Shown: positions 43,766-54,216, counted from the first letter of the stretch. The stretch: 64,000 bases of DNA from an uncultured Kordiimonas sp. (GCA_947500295.1 CANMRM010000002.1:186001-250000), one strand, 5' to 3'. Numbers and translations are program-made. Notes: generated from the sequence alone by a model not told the origin.

Positions 43766-44098
43766 TCAACTTGTCTGCTGGCTGACCCATGCCAGATAAT
43801 CAGGATTGCCGTCTGCAATCGGTAACACCGTGATGCAGGGCACGTCATAGCTGTGCATTTCCTTGATCAGCTTCATCACTTCAGGAACACGCTTGCGGGC
43901 CGTCTTCATGAACAGAACAACTTCTTTTTCCAGCTGGATAATGCCTTCATATTCGTAGATTGACCGACTTCCCGGGCATACGTTGGCACACGCAATCAAG
44001 CGGTTTTTGACAAGCGACGTTGCCATATGCACAGCCACATCTTCGCTTTCAGCTGTCACATACACCGTGACATAGTCTTCACCGTCAACTGCAGTCAT
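43766..44098 (-). CDS. cutA: CutA divalent-ion tolerance protein
   Basis: A trimeric PII-like fold protein linked to copper tolerance in E. coli. 110 residues with CANVCPGSRSIYEYEG, EVVLFMKTA and the closing PCITVLPIADGNPDYLAWV. The ATG overlaps the ctaA stop by one base (TAATG) and has GAGG upstream. A much longer frame extending into ctaA was rejected as the start. Its position after heme A synthase suggests a link with copper/heme oxidase assembly, but that is inference. Confidence 0.94.
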   Translation of the reverse strand: MTAVDGEDYVTVYVTAESEDVAVHMATSLVKNRLIACANVCPGSRSIYEYEGIIQLEKEVVLFMKTARKRVPEVMKLIKEMHSYDVPCITVLPIADGNPDYLAWVSQQTS

Positions 44099-45129
44099 TA
44101 CCTCGCCTTCCCTCTTCGCTGCAAATGCATCAGATAGACCATTAACAGCAATACGATCGCTCCACCGCCCTGGTGGGCTGTTCCCCAAAACACGGGAACT
44201 TCCATAACCAAAGTTATAATACCCAGCGCCATCTGCAGCACAACAGCAACCATGAGAAACTGACCACCGCGACGCAAACTTCCGCCTTTTTTCCATGTGA
44301 GCGACGCAAGAATAATTACAAGGGCAAACAAGACATAGGCACCCAGACGGTGATCAAACTGAACCGTGACGGCATTGTCGATGAAATTCTGCCAAGCGGG
44401 CTCAAGCGCAAGCAATCCGGGCGGCACGAAGCCCTCTCCCATTAGGGGCCAGCTGTTGAAAATCAGCCCGGCTTTCAGCCCGGCCACCAAGGCACCCATC
44501 AGTATCTGCAACACCAGTATCAGCATGGTGACATGGGTAAACATCTTTGTGCGCCGATCTGTTTTTTCAGGCTCCGGGCGTAGCAACGAAAGTGCCGTCC
44601 AGAAGAGAGCGGCCATGATAAAGAGCGCGAGACTGAGGTGCGCGGTCAGCCGGTAGTGGCTCACTGCCGGCTCATCCACCAGACCGGACATCACCATATA
44701 CCAGCCGAGCAACCCCTGACTTCCGCCCAGAACAAACAGTAAAATCAGTTTCGGTTTGTACCCTTCCGGGATCATGTTTCTGAACCAAAACCATGCAAAC
44801 GGGATGAAAAAGAACAGTCCAATCAATCGACCTAGAAGGCGGTGCCCCCATTCCCAGTAAAAAATACCTTTGAATTCTTCCACCGACATATCGTTGTTGC
44901 GCAGGCGGTATTCCGGGCTGGTCTGATATTTGGCAAACTCTTCTTGCCACGCCGCATCCGTAAGAGGTGGCAAAGTGCCAGTTACCGGGCGCCAATCCAC
45001 CATGGAAAGGCCGGATTCCGTCAATCTGGTCGCGCCGCCGACCATGACCATAAGCAAAACAACACCGGTCATGAACAGCAACCAGTGTCCTACCGCCCTG
45101 CGGTTTCTATCATTCGTCTGAACAAACAT
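44098..45129 (-). CDS. ctaA: Heme A synthase (COX15/CtaA)
   Basis: Oxidises heme O to heme A for cytochrome c oxidase, in the inner membrane. 343 residues, about eight helices. The heme-binding His residues are seen in WEWGHRLLGR, RLTAHLSLAL, QFDHRLGAYV and TAHQGGG. The alphaproteobacterial/mitochondrial COX15 form, longer than Bacillus CtaA. It overlaps cutA by one base. Confidence 0.96.
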   Translation of the reverse strand: MFVQTNDRNRRAVGHWLLFMTGVVLLMVMVGGATRLTESGLSMVDWRPVTGTLPPLTDAAWQEEFAKYQTSPEYRLRNNDMSVEEFKGIFYWEWGHRLLGRLIGLFFFIPFAWFWFRNMIPEGYKPKLILLFVLGGSQGLLGWYMVMSGLVDEPAVSHYRLTAHLSLALFIMAALFWTALSLLRPEPEKTDRRTKMFTHVTMLILVLQILMGALVAGLKAGLIFNSWPLMGEGFVPPGLLALEPAWQNFIDNAVTVQFDHRLGAYVLFALVIILASLTWKKGGSLRRGGQFLMVAVVLQMALGIITLVMEVPVFWGTAHQGGGAIVLLLMVYLMHLQRRGKAR

Positions 45130-45193
45130 GGCGCTTTGGTAGCGAGCTTCACGGGTGCATGCAAGCTACAAACAGTCGCATCCGGCCGGATTG

Positions 45194-45946
45194 TCAGGCA
45201 CGATGTCTCAACAGCAAGCGTTCCAGCAATGCAAAGCCATAGAATATCAACAAACCAATACCGGATAAAAGCAGAAGCCCCGCAAACATCTTTTCGATCT
45301 GTAGCCTGTTACCAGCTTCGATAATGCGCCATGCCAGACCTGTTGCGGTGCCTGAGCCGGCAACGAACTCAGCCACCACACCACCGATGAGAGCAAGTCC
45401 CCCGCTGATCTTGAGGCTGGCAAGCAAGTAAGGAAGAGCCGTTGGCCATAGGAGCAGCCGAAATCTCTGCAAAGGCGTTGCGCGATACAAAGTGAAAAGC
45501 TCCAAGAGGTTGGCGTCCACCGACTTGAGGCCCGCTGACATGTTAGCCAATATCGGAAAAAAAGCGACCAACCATGCAATGATGACCTGCGCGCGTTCAA
45601 CATTGTCAATGCCAACCCAAATCAGAACAAGCGGTGCAATGGCGATAACCGGTGTCACCTGCAACACCACAGCAAATGGATACAGGGTTGCTTCAAAAGT
45701 TCTGCTGAGGCTGAAACCCAGCGCAAAAAGAACCCCGCTAAACGTCGCTGCAGCAAGTGCCTGTATGGTTACCGAGAGTGTGGAAACCGCTGATGATGTC
45801 CAAAGTGGCAGGTCGGCAATAAGCGCAGACCATATGGCGCTTGGCGCGGGCAGAATAAATTTTGGTACATCGTAAAATGTTACATAAACCTGCCAGAAAA
45901 CCATCAGGGTCGCGAAAGCCATGACAGGTAAAAGAATACGCTTCAT
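45194..45946 (-). CDS. ABC transporter permease (NMT1/THI5-type importer)
   Basis: A 250-residue inner-membrane permease with about six helices and the EAA-type loop RATPLQRFRLLLWPTALPY. It overlaps the ATPase stop by four bases. With the ATPase and binding protein it makes a complete importer of the SsuC/TauC/ThiX class. Last gene of the three; followed by ctaA on the same strand after 64 bases. Confidence 0.92.
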   Translation of the reverse strand: MKRILLPVMAFATLMVFWQVYVTFYDVPKFILPAPSAIWSALIADLPLWTSSAVSTLSVTIQALAAATFSGVLFALGFSLSRTFEATLYPFAVVLQVTPVIAIAPLVLIWVGIDNVERAQVIIAWLVAFFPILANMSAGLKSVDANLLELFTLYRATPLQRFRLLLWPTALPYLLASLKISGGLALIGGVVAEFVAGSGTATGLAWRIIEAGNRLQIEKMFAGLLLLSGIGLLIFYGFALLERLLLRHRA

Positions 45947-46659
45947 GCGCTGTCCCCCGCCATTAACCTGCTAATGGACTGGATAGCCGTCAGATACGCC
46001 GGTGACGTTCTTTGTTGCTCGGCCCCCAGCGTACGATCAAGCCCAGGCTCTACAGTACCGCAAATCAGGCCATCCTGCATCACAAGCACCCGGTCAGACA
46101 GATAGGCGGCCTCAAACAAGCTATGCGTGACAAAAAGTGCGGAAAACTCTCTTTGGGCTTTCAAAGTCAACAACAGTTCGTTCATTTGAAACCGCAAAAT
46201 CTCATCGAGGGCAGCAAATGGCTCATCCATCAGCAACAGGGTTGGAGAAGCGGCAAGAGCGCGGGCAACTGAAGCCCGCATCCGTTGGCCACCCGATAAC
46301 TCTGAAGGGTATCTATTTTCCAATCCACCGAGACCCACCGCCTCAAGCGCTTCAAAGACAGCCTTTTCGTCTATCTGCCCCTTCAGCCTTCCAGGAAGAG
46401 AGGCGTTCTTCTCAACAGACGCCCATGGCATGAGAGCGTGGTCCTGAAACACAAATGCAAGCTCCTGCGGCTCGCTCCATACAATCTCGCCCTCCTCGGC
46501 CTGCAGCAGGCCGGCCACCAATCGCAGGACTGTTGATTTTCCGCAACCGCTGGGCCCCAGAAGCGAAACAATTTCGTTGGAATTAACATCGATTGAAAAC
46601 CGATCAAGGATCTGCGAGCCACCATCATAGGCAAACGACAGGTTTCTCACAGAGAACAT
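45943..46659 (-). CDS. ABC transporter ATP-binding protein
   Basis: 238 residues with Walker A GPSGCGKST near 34-42, the signature LSGGQRMRAS, Walker B LLLMDEPFAALDE and the switch His in VTHSLFEAAYLSD. Overlaps the upstream binding-protein stop by one base (TGATG) and the permease start by four. Energises the importer encoded with it. Confidence 0.95.
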   Translation of the reverse strand: MFSVRNLSFAYDGGSQILDRFSIDVNSNEIVSLLGPSGCGKSTVLRLVAGLLQAEEGEIVWSEPQELAFVFQDHALMPWASVEKNASLPGRLKGQIDEKAVFEALEAVGLGGLENRYPSELSGGQRMRASVARALAASPTLLLMDEPFAALDEILRFQMNELLLTLKAQREFSALFVTHSLFEAAYLSDRVLVMQDGLICGTVEPGLDRTLGAEQQRTSPAYLTAIQSISRLMAGDSA

Positions 46660-47648
46660 CAGTTGGCAGCACCGACACCGGGCAGGAATTCAAGTGTATA
46701 CGCGTCTTCAACACGAACGCCATCAGCCACGGCACCCAGTGCGCTCATCTCACGATAAAAACCACTCCATCGCGCCGGGTCCATCTGCCCCACCATATCC
46801 CGCTCGCCAATCATTTTGTTGGATTGCATAGCCTCGATCGCAAATGCGAGAAGATCGGCAGTCATCTCGGGGTTATCACTCATGATTAAGGCATTACCCG
46901 GGGCCGGGTCTCCCCACAAATAGTCCTGCCAGCCTTGAATGCTCGCCTCGACGAAAGCCCGCACTGTCGCCTTGTTGGCCTCCAGGTATGGTCCGCGCAC
47001 CATCACCATTCCCGCATAACCTGGATACCCCGCATCCGCGAAAAGAAATACTTTTGGAACGACGCCCTGTTGGGCAGCTGTGAAGGGCTCTGATGACAGA
47101 TACCCCTCCTGAACTGTTTCTTTATTCACCAGCCAGGGAGCCAGGGAATAATTATATTTCCGTACCTGCTGCTGTTCAAAATCGAAACGGGCCTCAAGCC
47201 AAGGCCAAAATGCCGCCCGGGCTGCATCCGATATGAATACCGGTCTCGATTTGAGGTCCGCAATGGACTCTGCCTCCACATGTGGATGCACCATCAGGAC
47301 CTGAGGGTCCTTTTGAAAAGAGGTCATCACAACCTTCACGTCAGCACCAGCCGCAAGCAGGTTAATTGGCTGGAAGCTATTGGATGCCATGGCAATATCA
47401 AGCGCGCCTGCTGCAATCAACCGGGGGTTATCAGAACCGGGTCCACCGGGCCGTATCCTGACCTTGAGCCCCCGTGCTTCGTAGAAACCTCTGGCCACCG
47501 CCTGATAGAAACCACCGTGTTCCGCTTGCGCTTTCCAGTCTGTTGCAAAAACAATTTCATTGCTCTGCCGCGCAGCAGCAGTGTTTCCTGCTCCGAAAAG
47601 CAGGCCAAAACTCATCAAAATGCTGAATATCTTCTTCATGGCGTTCAC
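46659..47648 (-). CDS. ABC transporter substrate-binding protein, NMT1/THI5-like
   Basis: 329-residue periplasmic binding protein with a signal peptide ending about TAAA-R. Core starts EIVFATDWKAQAEHGGFYQA, typical of proteins that bind thiamine pyrimidine precursors, nitrate, sulfonates or riboflavin-like compounds (NMT1/THI5 family). No thi gene, TPP aptamer or sulfonatase accompanies it, so the substrate is not known. Start GTG 47648 or ATG 47639. First gene of the three-gene importer. Confidence 0.9.
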   Translation of the reverse strand: MNAMKKIFSILMSFGLLFGAGNTAAARQSNEIVFATDWKAQAEHGGFYQAVARGFYEARGLKVRIRPGGPGSDNPRLIAAGALDIAMASNSFQPINLLAAGADVKVVMTSFQKDPQVLMVHPHVEAESIADLKSRPVFISDAARAAFWPWLEARFDFEQQQVRKYNYSLAPWLVNKETVQEGYLSSEPFTAAQQGVVPKVFLFADAGYPGYAGMVMVRGPYLEANKATVRAFVEASIQGWQDYLWGDPAPGNALIMSDNPEMTADLLAFAIEAMQSNKMIGERDMVGQMDPARWSGFYREMSALGAVADGVRVEDAYTLEFLPGVGAAN

Positions 47649-47774
47649 TATAAATCGCCACCGAGGGAGGTCAACGCGGCATACGCCAATTATTTGTCAA
47701 AATTTGTCGCAGAAAATGGCGCAATCATACAGGTTGATACATCCTACCCGTAATCGACCGAAGCAGATGAGCGA

Positions 47775-49226
47775 TTATTTGCTGCGTTTTTTGCGGCGGC
47801 CCTCATAAGGGTTTTCGCCTTTTCTCAAATATAATCGCAACGGCACACCCGGAAGGTCAAAGTCGCGCCTGAGTTCGTTTTCGAGATAGCGTTTGTAACT
47901 GTCGGGAAGGTCATCCGGACGGTTGCAGAACAGCGCAAATGTTGGGGGCCGGGTCTTGATTTGAGCGCCGTAGCGAATTTTGATGCGCCGACCTGCAACC
48001 GAAGGCGCGGGATGTTTCTCCAGCGTATCAGCAAGCCACCTATTGAACCCCGAGGTGCCTATACGGGCATTCCAAAGATCGTAAGCCTCGGCAACCATCG
48101 GCATCAATTTTTGTGTACCCTGACCAGTGAGGGCGGAAAAATTGACGATTTTGACCCCCTTAAGCTGAGGGAGGCTTTTCGTCAGCGCGTCCTTAAGCTG
48201 ACGGTGAACCTGAAGGCGATCATCAACTGCATCCCATTTATTGAGAGCGATCACCATGGCGCGGCCTTCCTGCACCACTTTTTCAGCAATCTTCAGGTCC
48301 TGTTTTTCGATACCCACTTCGGCATCAAGCAGCAACACAACAACTTCCGCGAACTGAACAGCGCGCATTGTATCTGCAACCGACAGCTTCTCCAGTTTCT
48401 CTGTAACACGGGCGCGCTTGCGTAATCCGGCCGTGTCAAAGAGCTTGACCGGCATACCGTCCCATTCCCAATCGACGGCAATGGAATCGCGCGTGAGGCC
48501 AGCTTCCGGGCCTGTGATAAGCCGATCCTCGCCAACCAGATAGTTAATCAGAGTAGACTTTCCGGCATTTGGTCGACCAACGATTGCCAACCGCAAGGGT
48601 TTTCCTTCGTCCGGTTCATCATGGTCGACAAACTCATAGTCGAGATCACCTTCCACCGGTCCTGTGTCCACAGTGTCAGATTTGTCTCCCAGGCTTTCGT
48701 CCTTTTCACCCTCGTAAGGGTCAATGCCCACTTCTTTCAGCGATTCGACCAATGTCTGATACAGCTCACCCAGACCTTCCCCATGCTCTGCGGACAGTCC
48801 GACCGGCTCTCCCAGTCCAAGTGAATAAGCTTCGTAAATGCCATCAATAACGGCATTTCCCTCGCATTTGTTCGCACCCAGAATTACCGGCTTTCCCATG
48901 CGCCTGAGCCAGGCCGCAAAATGCTCGTCAGTCGGCGTAACACCCGCCCGCGCGTCATAAAGCATGAGGGCCACGTCAGCGTCAGCAAGGGCCTGTTCTG
49001 TCTGCAGGCGCATACGATCAGGAAGGGAACCTGCTTCTCCCTCTTCCAGGCCTGCCGTGTCCATCAGAGTGAATTCCAGGTCGGCAATTCGCCCTTCCCC
49101 AAGCCTGCGGTCCCGCGTAACTCCGGGGGTATCGTCCACGATGGCAATCTTTTTGCCGACCAGACGATTAAAAAGGGTCGATTTGCCAACATTAGGCCGA
49201 CCAACAATGGCGAGCGTGAACGTCAT
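47775..49226 (-). CDS. der: Ribosome-associated GTPase Der (EngA)
   Basis: Essential GTPase for 50S assembly with two consecutive G domains and a C-terminal KH-like domain. P-loops are GRPNVGKST near residue 8-16 and GRPNAGKST near the middle; each has a DTAG motif and an NKC/NKWD specificity motif. 483 residues, a usual size. Follows bamB by 18 bases in a YfgM-bamB-der run. Confidence 0.98.
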   Translation of the reverse strand: MTFTLAIVGRPNVGKSTLFNRLVGKKIAIVDDTPGVTRDRRLGEGRIADLEFTLMDTAGLEEGEAGSLPDRMRLQTEQALADADVALMLYDARAGVTPTDEHFAAWLRRMGKPVILGANKCEGNAVIDGIYEAYSLGLGEPVGLSAEHGEGLGELYQTLVESLKEVGIDPYEGEKDESLGDKSDTVDTGPVEGDLDYEFVDHDEPDEGKPLRLAIVGRPNAGKSTLINYLVGEDRLITGPEAGLTRDSIAVDWEWDGMPVKLFDTAGLRKRARVTEKLEKLSVADTMRAVQFAEVVVLLLDAEVGIEKQDLKIAEKVVQEGRAMVIALNKWDAVDDRLQVHRQLKDALTKSLPQLKGVKIVNFSALTGQGTQKLMPMVAEAYDLWNARIGTSGFNRWLADTLEKHPAPSVAGRRIKIRYGAQIKTRPPTFALFCNRPDDLPDSYKRYLENELRRDFDLPGVPLRLYLRKGENPYEGRRKKRSK

Positions 49227-49244
49227 GAGGTTCTGTCTGGCCGC

Positions 49245-50597
49245 TTATCTGTAAGCGACCAGTTCTCCTTCATCGGTAAGAACAATAAATGTACCATCAA
49301 CCACAATGGGCGGCGTGCTGCTGCCAGCTGGCATTTCGATCCCGCTGAGCACTTCGCCTGTGTAGGGAGACAATGACAAGGCGTAGCCATGCGTGCTGGT
49401 TACCAGGAGCCTGTCGCCTGCGAGAATGGGGCCATTCCACTTGATCAGTTCCCGACGCTTTTTCTGGTCCAGAAACCGCTGAAGTTGCGAGACCCACCGA
49501 ACACGGCCATCGCCAAGCGTTACGCAAACAACCTGCCCATCAATGGTTGTCAGGAACGCAAAATTGCCAGCAACCCAAGGCATGTTGACACCCGCTATAT
49601 CCGCTTCCCACGACCGTTCGCCGCTGCGCATATCTATCGACACCATGCTTCCCGCGTGACTGAGTGCATATACCTTGCCGCGATCAATGACCGGATTTCC
49701 GTCAATATCCGCCAGAGTTGCCAACGGTGTAAGGCGTCGTGAACTGGACAATGTATCTTGCCACAAAATACGGCCATTGCCGCTCAGCATCGCAAGAAGC
49801 TCGCCAGAAGACAGGGCAATAACGACCGTACCATTATCATAGGCCGGTGTCGCTGCGCCCAGCATGCCTGCATTTTCAGCGATACCCACCTGATCCCAGA
49901 TCAGGCTGCCATCCCGCGCGTTTAGTGTGAGCATTTGGTTGTCGTGGGTTACGGCAAACACCCGGCCTGCATCAACGGTTGGAGCACCCCGGAAAGGCAC
50001 AGTGGCGTTAAATCGCCACAACTCCTGGCCGTTTGTCGCGTCAAACGCCCCCAGAAAACCATAGCCTGATGTCGCGTAAACCACGCCGTCAGCATAAGCG
50101 ACACCGCCACCAAAACCAACATCACTGCGTTCGTCTTCGTTACGGAATTCCGTGGACCACAGGACGGCCCCGGTTGCCAGGGAAACAGCGTAAACGTCGC
50201 CTTCAATATCAACAACAAACACCCGCCCATCGGCAGCGACAGGACCGGCAATCACGCGTTCGTACTTCTCATTACCTCGCCCGATTTTTTGCTGCCATGC
50301 AAGAGACAGTGTGACGCCAATTTCAAGATGTTGCACACTGTGAGCAGCATTCCCGCCCGGCAGCGCCCAGTTGCCATTTCTGTAGGGCCGCGGCAAAACC
50401 ACCGACAAATCAGAAATCGAGCCGTCCGCGTCAAGCGTCTGGGTCGACGTCAAAATGGAAATTCGCTCACGACCTTCGTCGTCATAAGCCTGCCGGGGTT
50501 TGTCATCGCTCTCGAACAGGCTGCAGGCGCCAAGGCCGAATGACAACGCGGCGACAATCGCGGCACGGGCCAGAGAGCCATTGCGGGTCGCAATCAT
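49245..50597 (-). CDS. bamB: Outer-membrane assembly lipoprotein BamB (PQQ-like beta-propeller)
   Basis: Lipoprotein of the BAM complex that inserts outer-membrane beta-barrels. 450 residues with a lipoprotein signal GLGACSLF, and an eight-bladed propeller of PQQ-like repeats (GRVFVVDIEGDVYAVSLATG, SAFDATNGQELWRF-like, SIDMRSGERSWEA). The ATG overlaps the YfgM-like stop by four bases. Gene order YfgM-bamB-der supports the assignment. Confidence 0.93.
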   Translation of the reverse strand: MIATRNGSLARAAIVAALSFGLGACSLFESDDKPRQAYDDEGRERISILTSTQTLDADGSISDLSVVLPRPYRNGNWALPGGNAAHSVQHLEIGVTLSLAWQQKIGRGNEKYERVIAGPVAADGRVFVVDIEGDVYAVSLATGAVLWSTEFRNEDERSDVGFGGGVAYADGVVYATSGYGFLGAFDATNGQELWRFNATVPFRGAPTVDAGRVFAVTHDNQMLTLNARDGSLIWDQVGIAENAGMLGAATPAYDNGTVVIALSSGELLAMLSGNGRILWQDTLSSSRRLTPLATLADIDGNPVIDRGKVYALSHAGSMVSIDMRSGERSWEADIAGVNMPWVAGNFAFLTTIDGQVVCVTLGDGRVRWVSQLQRFLDQKKRRELIKWNGPILAGDRLLVTSTHGYALSLSPYTGEVLSGIEMPAGSSTPPIVVDGTFIVLTDEGELVAYR

Positions 50598-51295
50598 TGC
50601 GCCTCTCCAGCATCAGCAAGCGGGTCAATACCAAGTTGCGCTTCAAGTGATTGTTTCAGCTGGTCCGCCCTGGCCCGAATGCCTGCCGGGGTTTGAGGGT
50701 CTTCCACCAACTGTGAAAAGCCTTGAAGTGCGGCTTCATTGTCGCCCTTTTGCAGGTCAACAAGCGCAAGTTGCTCCAGCGCAGAAAAATACCAGGGTTC
50801 GCCCTTGATCGCGACCACAGAAAGCCGGGCACGCGCATCATCGAGGTTCTGACCATCCCTTGCGACCAGCATTCCCGCAAACAGTTGGGCCAGGCTTCGC
50901 AAACTGGGGTCTGCTTTTGATTCCGATCCGATCTCGTCATAAGCAGCCAGCGCGGCCTGTGTATCCCCGTTTGCTGCTGCAGCAGCGGCCAGCCGAAGCC
51001 GTGCCAGAGTACGATAGCCATCATCCACATTTTCAAGAGTTGACTGCCATGTGGCCACTGCGTTGGCACTGTCAGCAACTGCTGCGTTCTCCGCGGCCTC
51101 AAAAGCCGTTGAACTGGCTTCCTCCCGGCTTTTAACGACGGCATTGTAGGCTTCACGTCCGCCAACCAGCAAAACGATGCCAACAGCCAGGCCAATCAGG
51201 TATTTGCCATAAGCACTCCAAAGTTGCCTCATACGCTCGCGGCGCACTTCTTCGTCAACTTCTTGCGTGATCAGATCCGAATTGATGTCTGACAC
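50594..51295 (-). CDS. YfgM-like TPR membrane protein
   Basis: A 233-residue protein with one N-terminal membrane helix (about residues 32-46) and a periplasmic TPR-like domain. It fits the YfgM/DUF2133-type proteins that associate with SecYEG and periplasmic chaperones in E. coli. GTG start 51295 with AGGAG six bases upstream. It precedes and overlaps bamB, as in E. coli yfgM-bamB-der. Confidence 0.88.
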   Translation of the reverse strand: MSDINSDLITQEVDEEVRRERMRQLWSAYGKYLIGLAVGIVLLVGGREAYNAVVKSREEASSTAFEAAENAAVADSANAVATWQSTLENVDDGYRTLARLRLAAAAAANGDTQAALAAYDEIGSESKADPSLRSLAQLFAGMLVARDGQNLDDARARLSVVAIKGEPWYFSALEQLALVDLQKGDNEAALQGFSQLVEDPQTPAGIRARADQLKQSLEAQLGIDPLADAGEAQ

Positions 51296-51508
51296 ACCCT
51301 ACTCCTCAGAAAAAACCGCCCAGGCACATACCTAGAGGCGGCAGAAACTCTAGTTTACCGGAAATAACAACCGGATTTTTGAAATTCGCGGCTACCATAG
51401 CCAAAGCTTTCCCCTGACGCAATTGCCAAGGCATCTTTTTCAGCACTTACTTTCGGGGCATAGTTGCCTGCGAATTATGGTCAGACTACGGCAATGGATA
51501 CCCGAGTA

Positions 51509-52357
51509 TCAGCCGCTGACCTTACGCATCTTGTATGTGTGCTCTTCCCCCGGAAACGCGCGCGAGCGAACCTCCCTGGAGTATCCCTCAATCGCCCCTT
51601 CAATATCGCGGCCGATTTCAGCAAATCTCTTGACGAATTTTGGATTAATGGCAAATAGGCCCAGCATATCTTCCGTCACCAAAATCTGGCCGTCGCAGGC
51701 GTTTGAAGCCCCAATTCCGATCACCGGACACGGCACAGAAGCGGTAACCTCGCGGGCCAGAGGTTCGGCAACCCCTTCCAGAACAACAGCAAATGCTCCA
51801 GCGTCGGCTATCGCTTTGGCGTCATTGATAATAGGCTGCCATTCGTCTTCGGAACGACCCCGGGCTGCGTATCCACCATGCGCATGCACACTTTGCGGCA
51901 TCAGCCCAACATGGCCTAGTACTGGAATTCCGCGGTTGGACAGGAACTTCACGGTTTCTGCCATTTCCAGACCGCCCTCAAGCTTTACAGCGCCCGCCCC
52001 TGTTTCCGACAGAGCGCGTGCGGCGTTCCTGAACGCTTGCTCTTTCGATTCTTCATAGGTGCCAAAGGGCATATCAATCACCACTAAAGCCTGTTTGGCT
52101 CCCCGGCACACGGCGCGGCCATGGCGGATCATGGTTTCCAAATCGACGCCGAGCGTCGACTCCATGCCATACAAAACCATGCCCACACTATCGCCGACCA
52201 AAAGCAGGTCACAGTGTTTATCAAGGCGGGCAGCCATTGGAGTGATGTATGCTGTGAGGCAGACAATAGGGGTTGTGCCCTTCATCTCCGCAATGTTTTT
52301 TGCAGTCGCCTGCCGTTTGGGACGCGCATCAATAACTGTCTTGTCAGTGGTGGACAT
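51509..52357 (-). CDS. panB: 3-methyl-2-oxobutanoate hydroxymethyltransferase
   Basis: First committed step of pantothenate synthesis: adds a hydroxymethyl group from 5,10-methylene-THF to ketoisovalerate. 282 residues with metal Asp in [13 protein letters not shown], the KLEGG segment and [10 protein letters not shown]. Start ATG 52357 has GGAGAG upstream. No panC or panD is near. 213 bases separate it from the YfgM-like gene downstream. Confidence 0.96.
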   Translation of the reverse strand: MSTTDKTVIDARPKRQATAKNIAEMKGTTPIVCLTAYITPMAARLDKHCDLLLVGDSVGMVLYGMESTLGVDLETMIRHGRAVCRGAKQALVVIDMPFGTYEESKEQAFRNAARALSETGAGAVKLEGGLEMAETVKFLSNRGIPVLGHVGLMPQSVHAHGGYAARGRSEDEWQPIINDAKAIADAGAFAVVLEGVAEPLAREVTASVPCPVIGIGASNACDGQILVTEDMLGLFAINPKFVKRFAEIGRDIEGAIEGYSREVRSRAFPGEEHTYKMRKVSG

Positions 52358-52520
52358 GCAATCTCTCCTCAAAAAAACACTCGGCCTGTATCCAACGAAT
52401 TGCGCTCAATTACAACTCGCTTCCTCGTGAAGCACCCGCGATTTATGTTGCATTAAGCGGAGCCGGTGCCTAGTGGACATAGTGGGGGTCTAAGTACCAA
52501 AATGGGGCAACGCAAAAAAA

Positions 52521-53573
52521 ATGCAAAATACTCTTCGCTTCGTTTTGGCGTCCTACGTCGTATTCTTTCACATCGGCAACTATTATTTCCCGAACGCGGG
52601 ACCATTTGCGGTTTTCGGTTTCTATACCCTGTCCGGTTACCTGATCACCAAGGTGCTGAACGAAGTTTACTATAAAAAGAAACACGCGACGCGCGATTTC
52701 TTCACCAACAGGTTTTGGCGGCTTTATCCACCCTATTTTGCCGCAATGGCTCTGGGTCTGCTGCTCGCGGTTTATGCGCCTTCCGATGCATCCTACTGGA
52801 ACGAAGCGGTACGAATGCCTGAAGAGGGGCAAGATCATGAATGGCTTTGGCTGATTCCCAATGTTTCAATTGTCGGCCTGCACTTTGGCCTGCCGGTCTC
52901 CAGCCCGATCAGGTTTTCACCTCCCAGTTGGACCACGGCCATTGAAATTTATTTTTATGTCTTCCTGTTTTTTGCCGGCGCTAAATCAAAATTGTTTGCG
53001 CGACGATGGTGCATGGTTTCCATTGCATTGATAATCGCGATGGCGCTGAGCCGGGACGTATTGTCCGGTGCCATACCATCCGTCTGGCTGACAGCTGAAA
53101 AACTCTTCTACAGCAATGTTCTTGGTGTTTCGCTTTGCTTCGCTTTGGGTAGTTGGGCCTACCATCAGTCAATAGCCGGACTGAAATTCCCCAATCATCT
53201 TATTGGCAAGCTGACCTTCTCCGCCGCGATTTTGATGCCTTTGATACCCTGGCGATATCTCATTGACGACGACTTGCCCGTCATGCTGTTGCATTATCTG
53301 GAATCCGCTTTTGTTGCCTTGTTTCTTTTGCATGCGGCAAACCGGGAATTTCCATTCCCAACCAGGCATTTCGCCGACCTGTCCTACCCGCTTTTCCTCG
53401 GCCACTGGCAGATTGCCATTTTGCTGAGTGCACTTGGCATACAACTGGTCAAAAACGACATCAGAACTGTTTTGGCGGTGTATTTGGTGTCCATACTGTT
53501 CGCCTTCATGGTCAATTTGTTGATTGAAAACCCGCTTAAGAAGGTACGCGCGTCTATTCGGCAGAGAGACTGA
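52521..53573 (+). CDS. Acyltransferase 3 (OafA/YrhL family) membrane protein
   Basis: A 350-residue membrane protein with about ten hydrophobic segments. It starts LRFVLASYVVFFHIGNYY, the usual first helix with the catalytic-type His, and has FFTNRFWRLYPPYF, the conserved R-x10-type motif. Such enzymes O-acetylate or succinylate extracellular polysaccharides or lipids; the target is unknown. Neighbours give no polysaccharide cluster. Confidence 0.85.
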   Translation: MQNTLRFVLASYVVFFHIGNYYFPNAGPFAVFGFYTLSGYLITKVLNEVYYKKKHATRDFFTNRFWRLYPPYFAAMALGLLLAVYAPSDASYWNEAVRMPEEGQDHEWLWLIPNVSIVGLHFGLPVSSPIRFSPPSWTTAIEIYFYVFLFFAGAKSKLFARRWCMVSIALIIAMALSRDVLSGAIPSVWLTAEKLFYSNVLGVSLCFALGSWAYHQSIAGLKFPNHLIGKLTFSAAILMPLIPWRYLIDDDLPVMLLHYLESAFVALFLLHAANREFPFPTRHFADLSYPLFLGHWQIAILLSALGIQLVKNDIRTVLAVYLVSILFAFMVNLLIENPLKKVRASIRQRD

Positions 53574-53647
53574 ATTCTGGTCTTCCTTGCCAAGTGCCCC
53601 ACTTATATTACAATTGGAGTTGGGCAAACTTTGGATAGGGGTAGAGA

Positions 53648-54136
53648 ATGCCGGAAATTACACTGTTTGGATGGTTTCACACCGTCATAGGGATTGTTGC
53701 TATTTTGGCCGGCGTTTATTCGCTGATCAAATTCAAGGTCATTGGATGGGACCATCCCACCAGCAAGATATATCTGGTTTGTACATTCCTTGCCGCCACC
53801 TCGGCGCTTGGCATCTACCATGCCACAGGCTCCTTCAATCCCGCCCACGGGCTTGCGGTTTTGACACTTCTGGCATTGGCCGGAGGCCGCATCGCAGAAG
53901 CCACCAGCATTTTTGGTGGTTTTTCCAAATATCTGCAGGCAACGGCCTATTCAGCCACGTTCCTGTTTCACATGATCCCGGCTATCACGGACGGCTTGCG
54001 CCGACTGCCGGTGGATGATCCAATCGTGACCACACAGGAGGACCCACTGTTGCGCGGTTTCTACCTGGCGTTCCTGATCACCTATCTGGTAGGTCTCACG
54101 CTCCAGATTCTGTGGCTTCGTAAACAACCGAACTAA
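53648..54136 (+). CDS. Conserved integral membrane protein of unknown function
   Basis: 162 residues with four or five hydrophobic segments and conserved-looking HTVIG (residue about 11) and HMIPAITD, HATGSFNPAHG His residues, which could bind heme or metal. No family was recognised. ATG has GGATAGGGG upstream. Seventy-four bases after the acyltransferase on the same strand. Confidence 0.7.
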   Translation: MPEITLFGWFHTVIGIVAILAGVYSLIKFKVIGWDHPTSKIYLVCTFLAATSALGIYHATGSFNPAHGLAVLTLLALAGGRIAEATSIFGGFSKYLQATAYSATFLFHMIPAITDGLRRLPVDDPIVTTQEDPLLRGFYLAFLITYLVGLTLQILWLRKQPN

Positions 54137-54216
54137 GCTAGGTTGATGGGCTCGGCGCAGGGCGTGAGCGCTGCGCCACACCTTTCCAGACCTCATTTCT
54201 ATGAGCTGCTTCTGCC

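Noticed and set aside
47649-47774. TPP riboswitch before the NMT1-type binding protein
   Set aside because: The conserved CUGAGA and ACCUGAUC elements of the TPP aptamer are not present.
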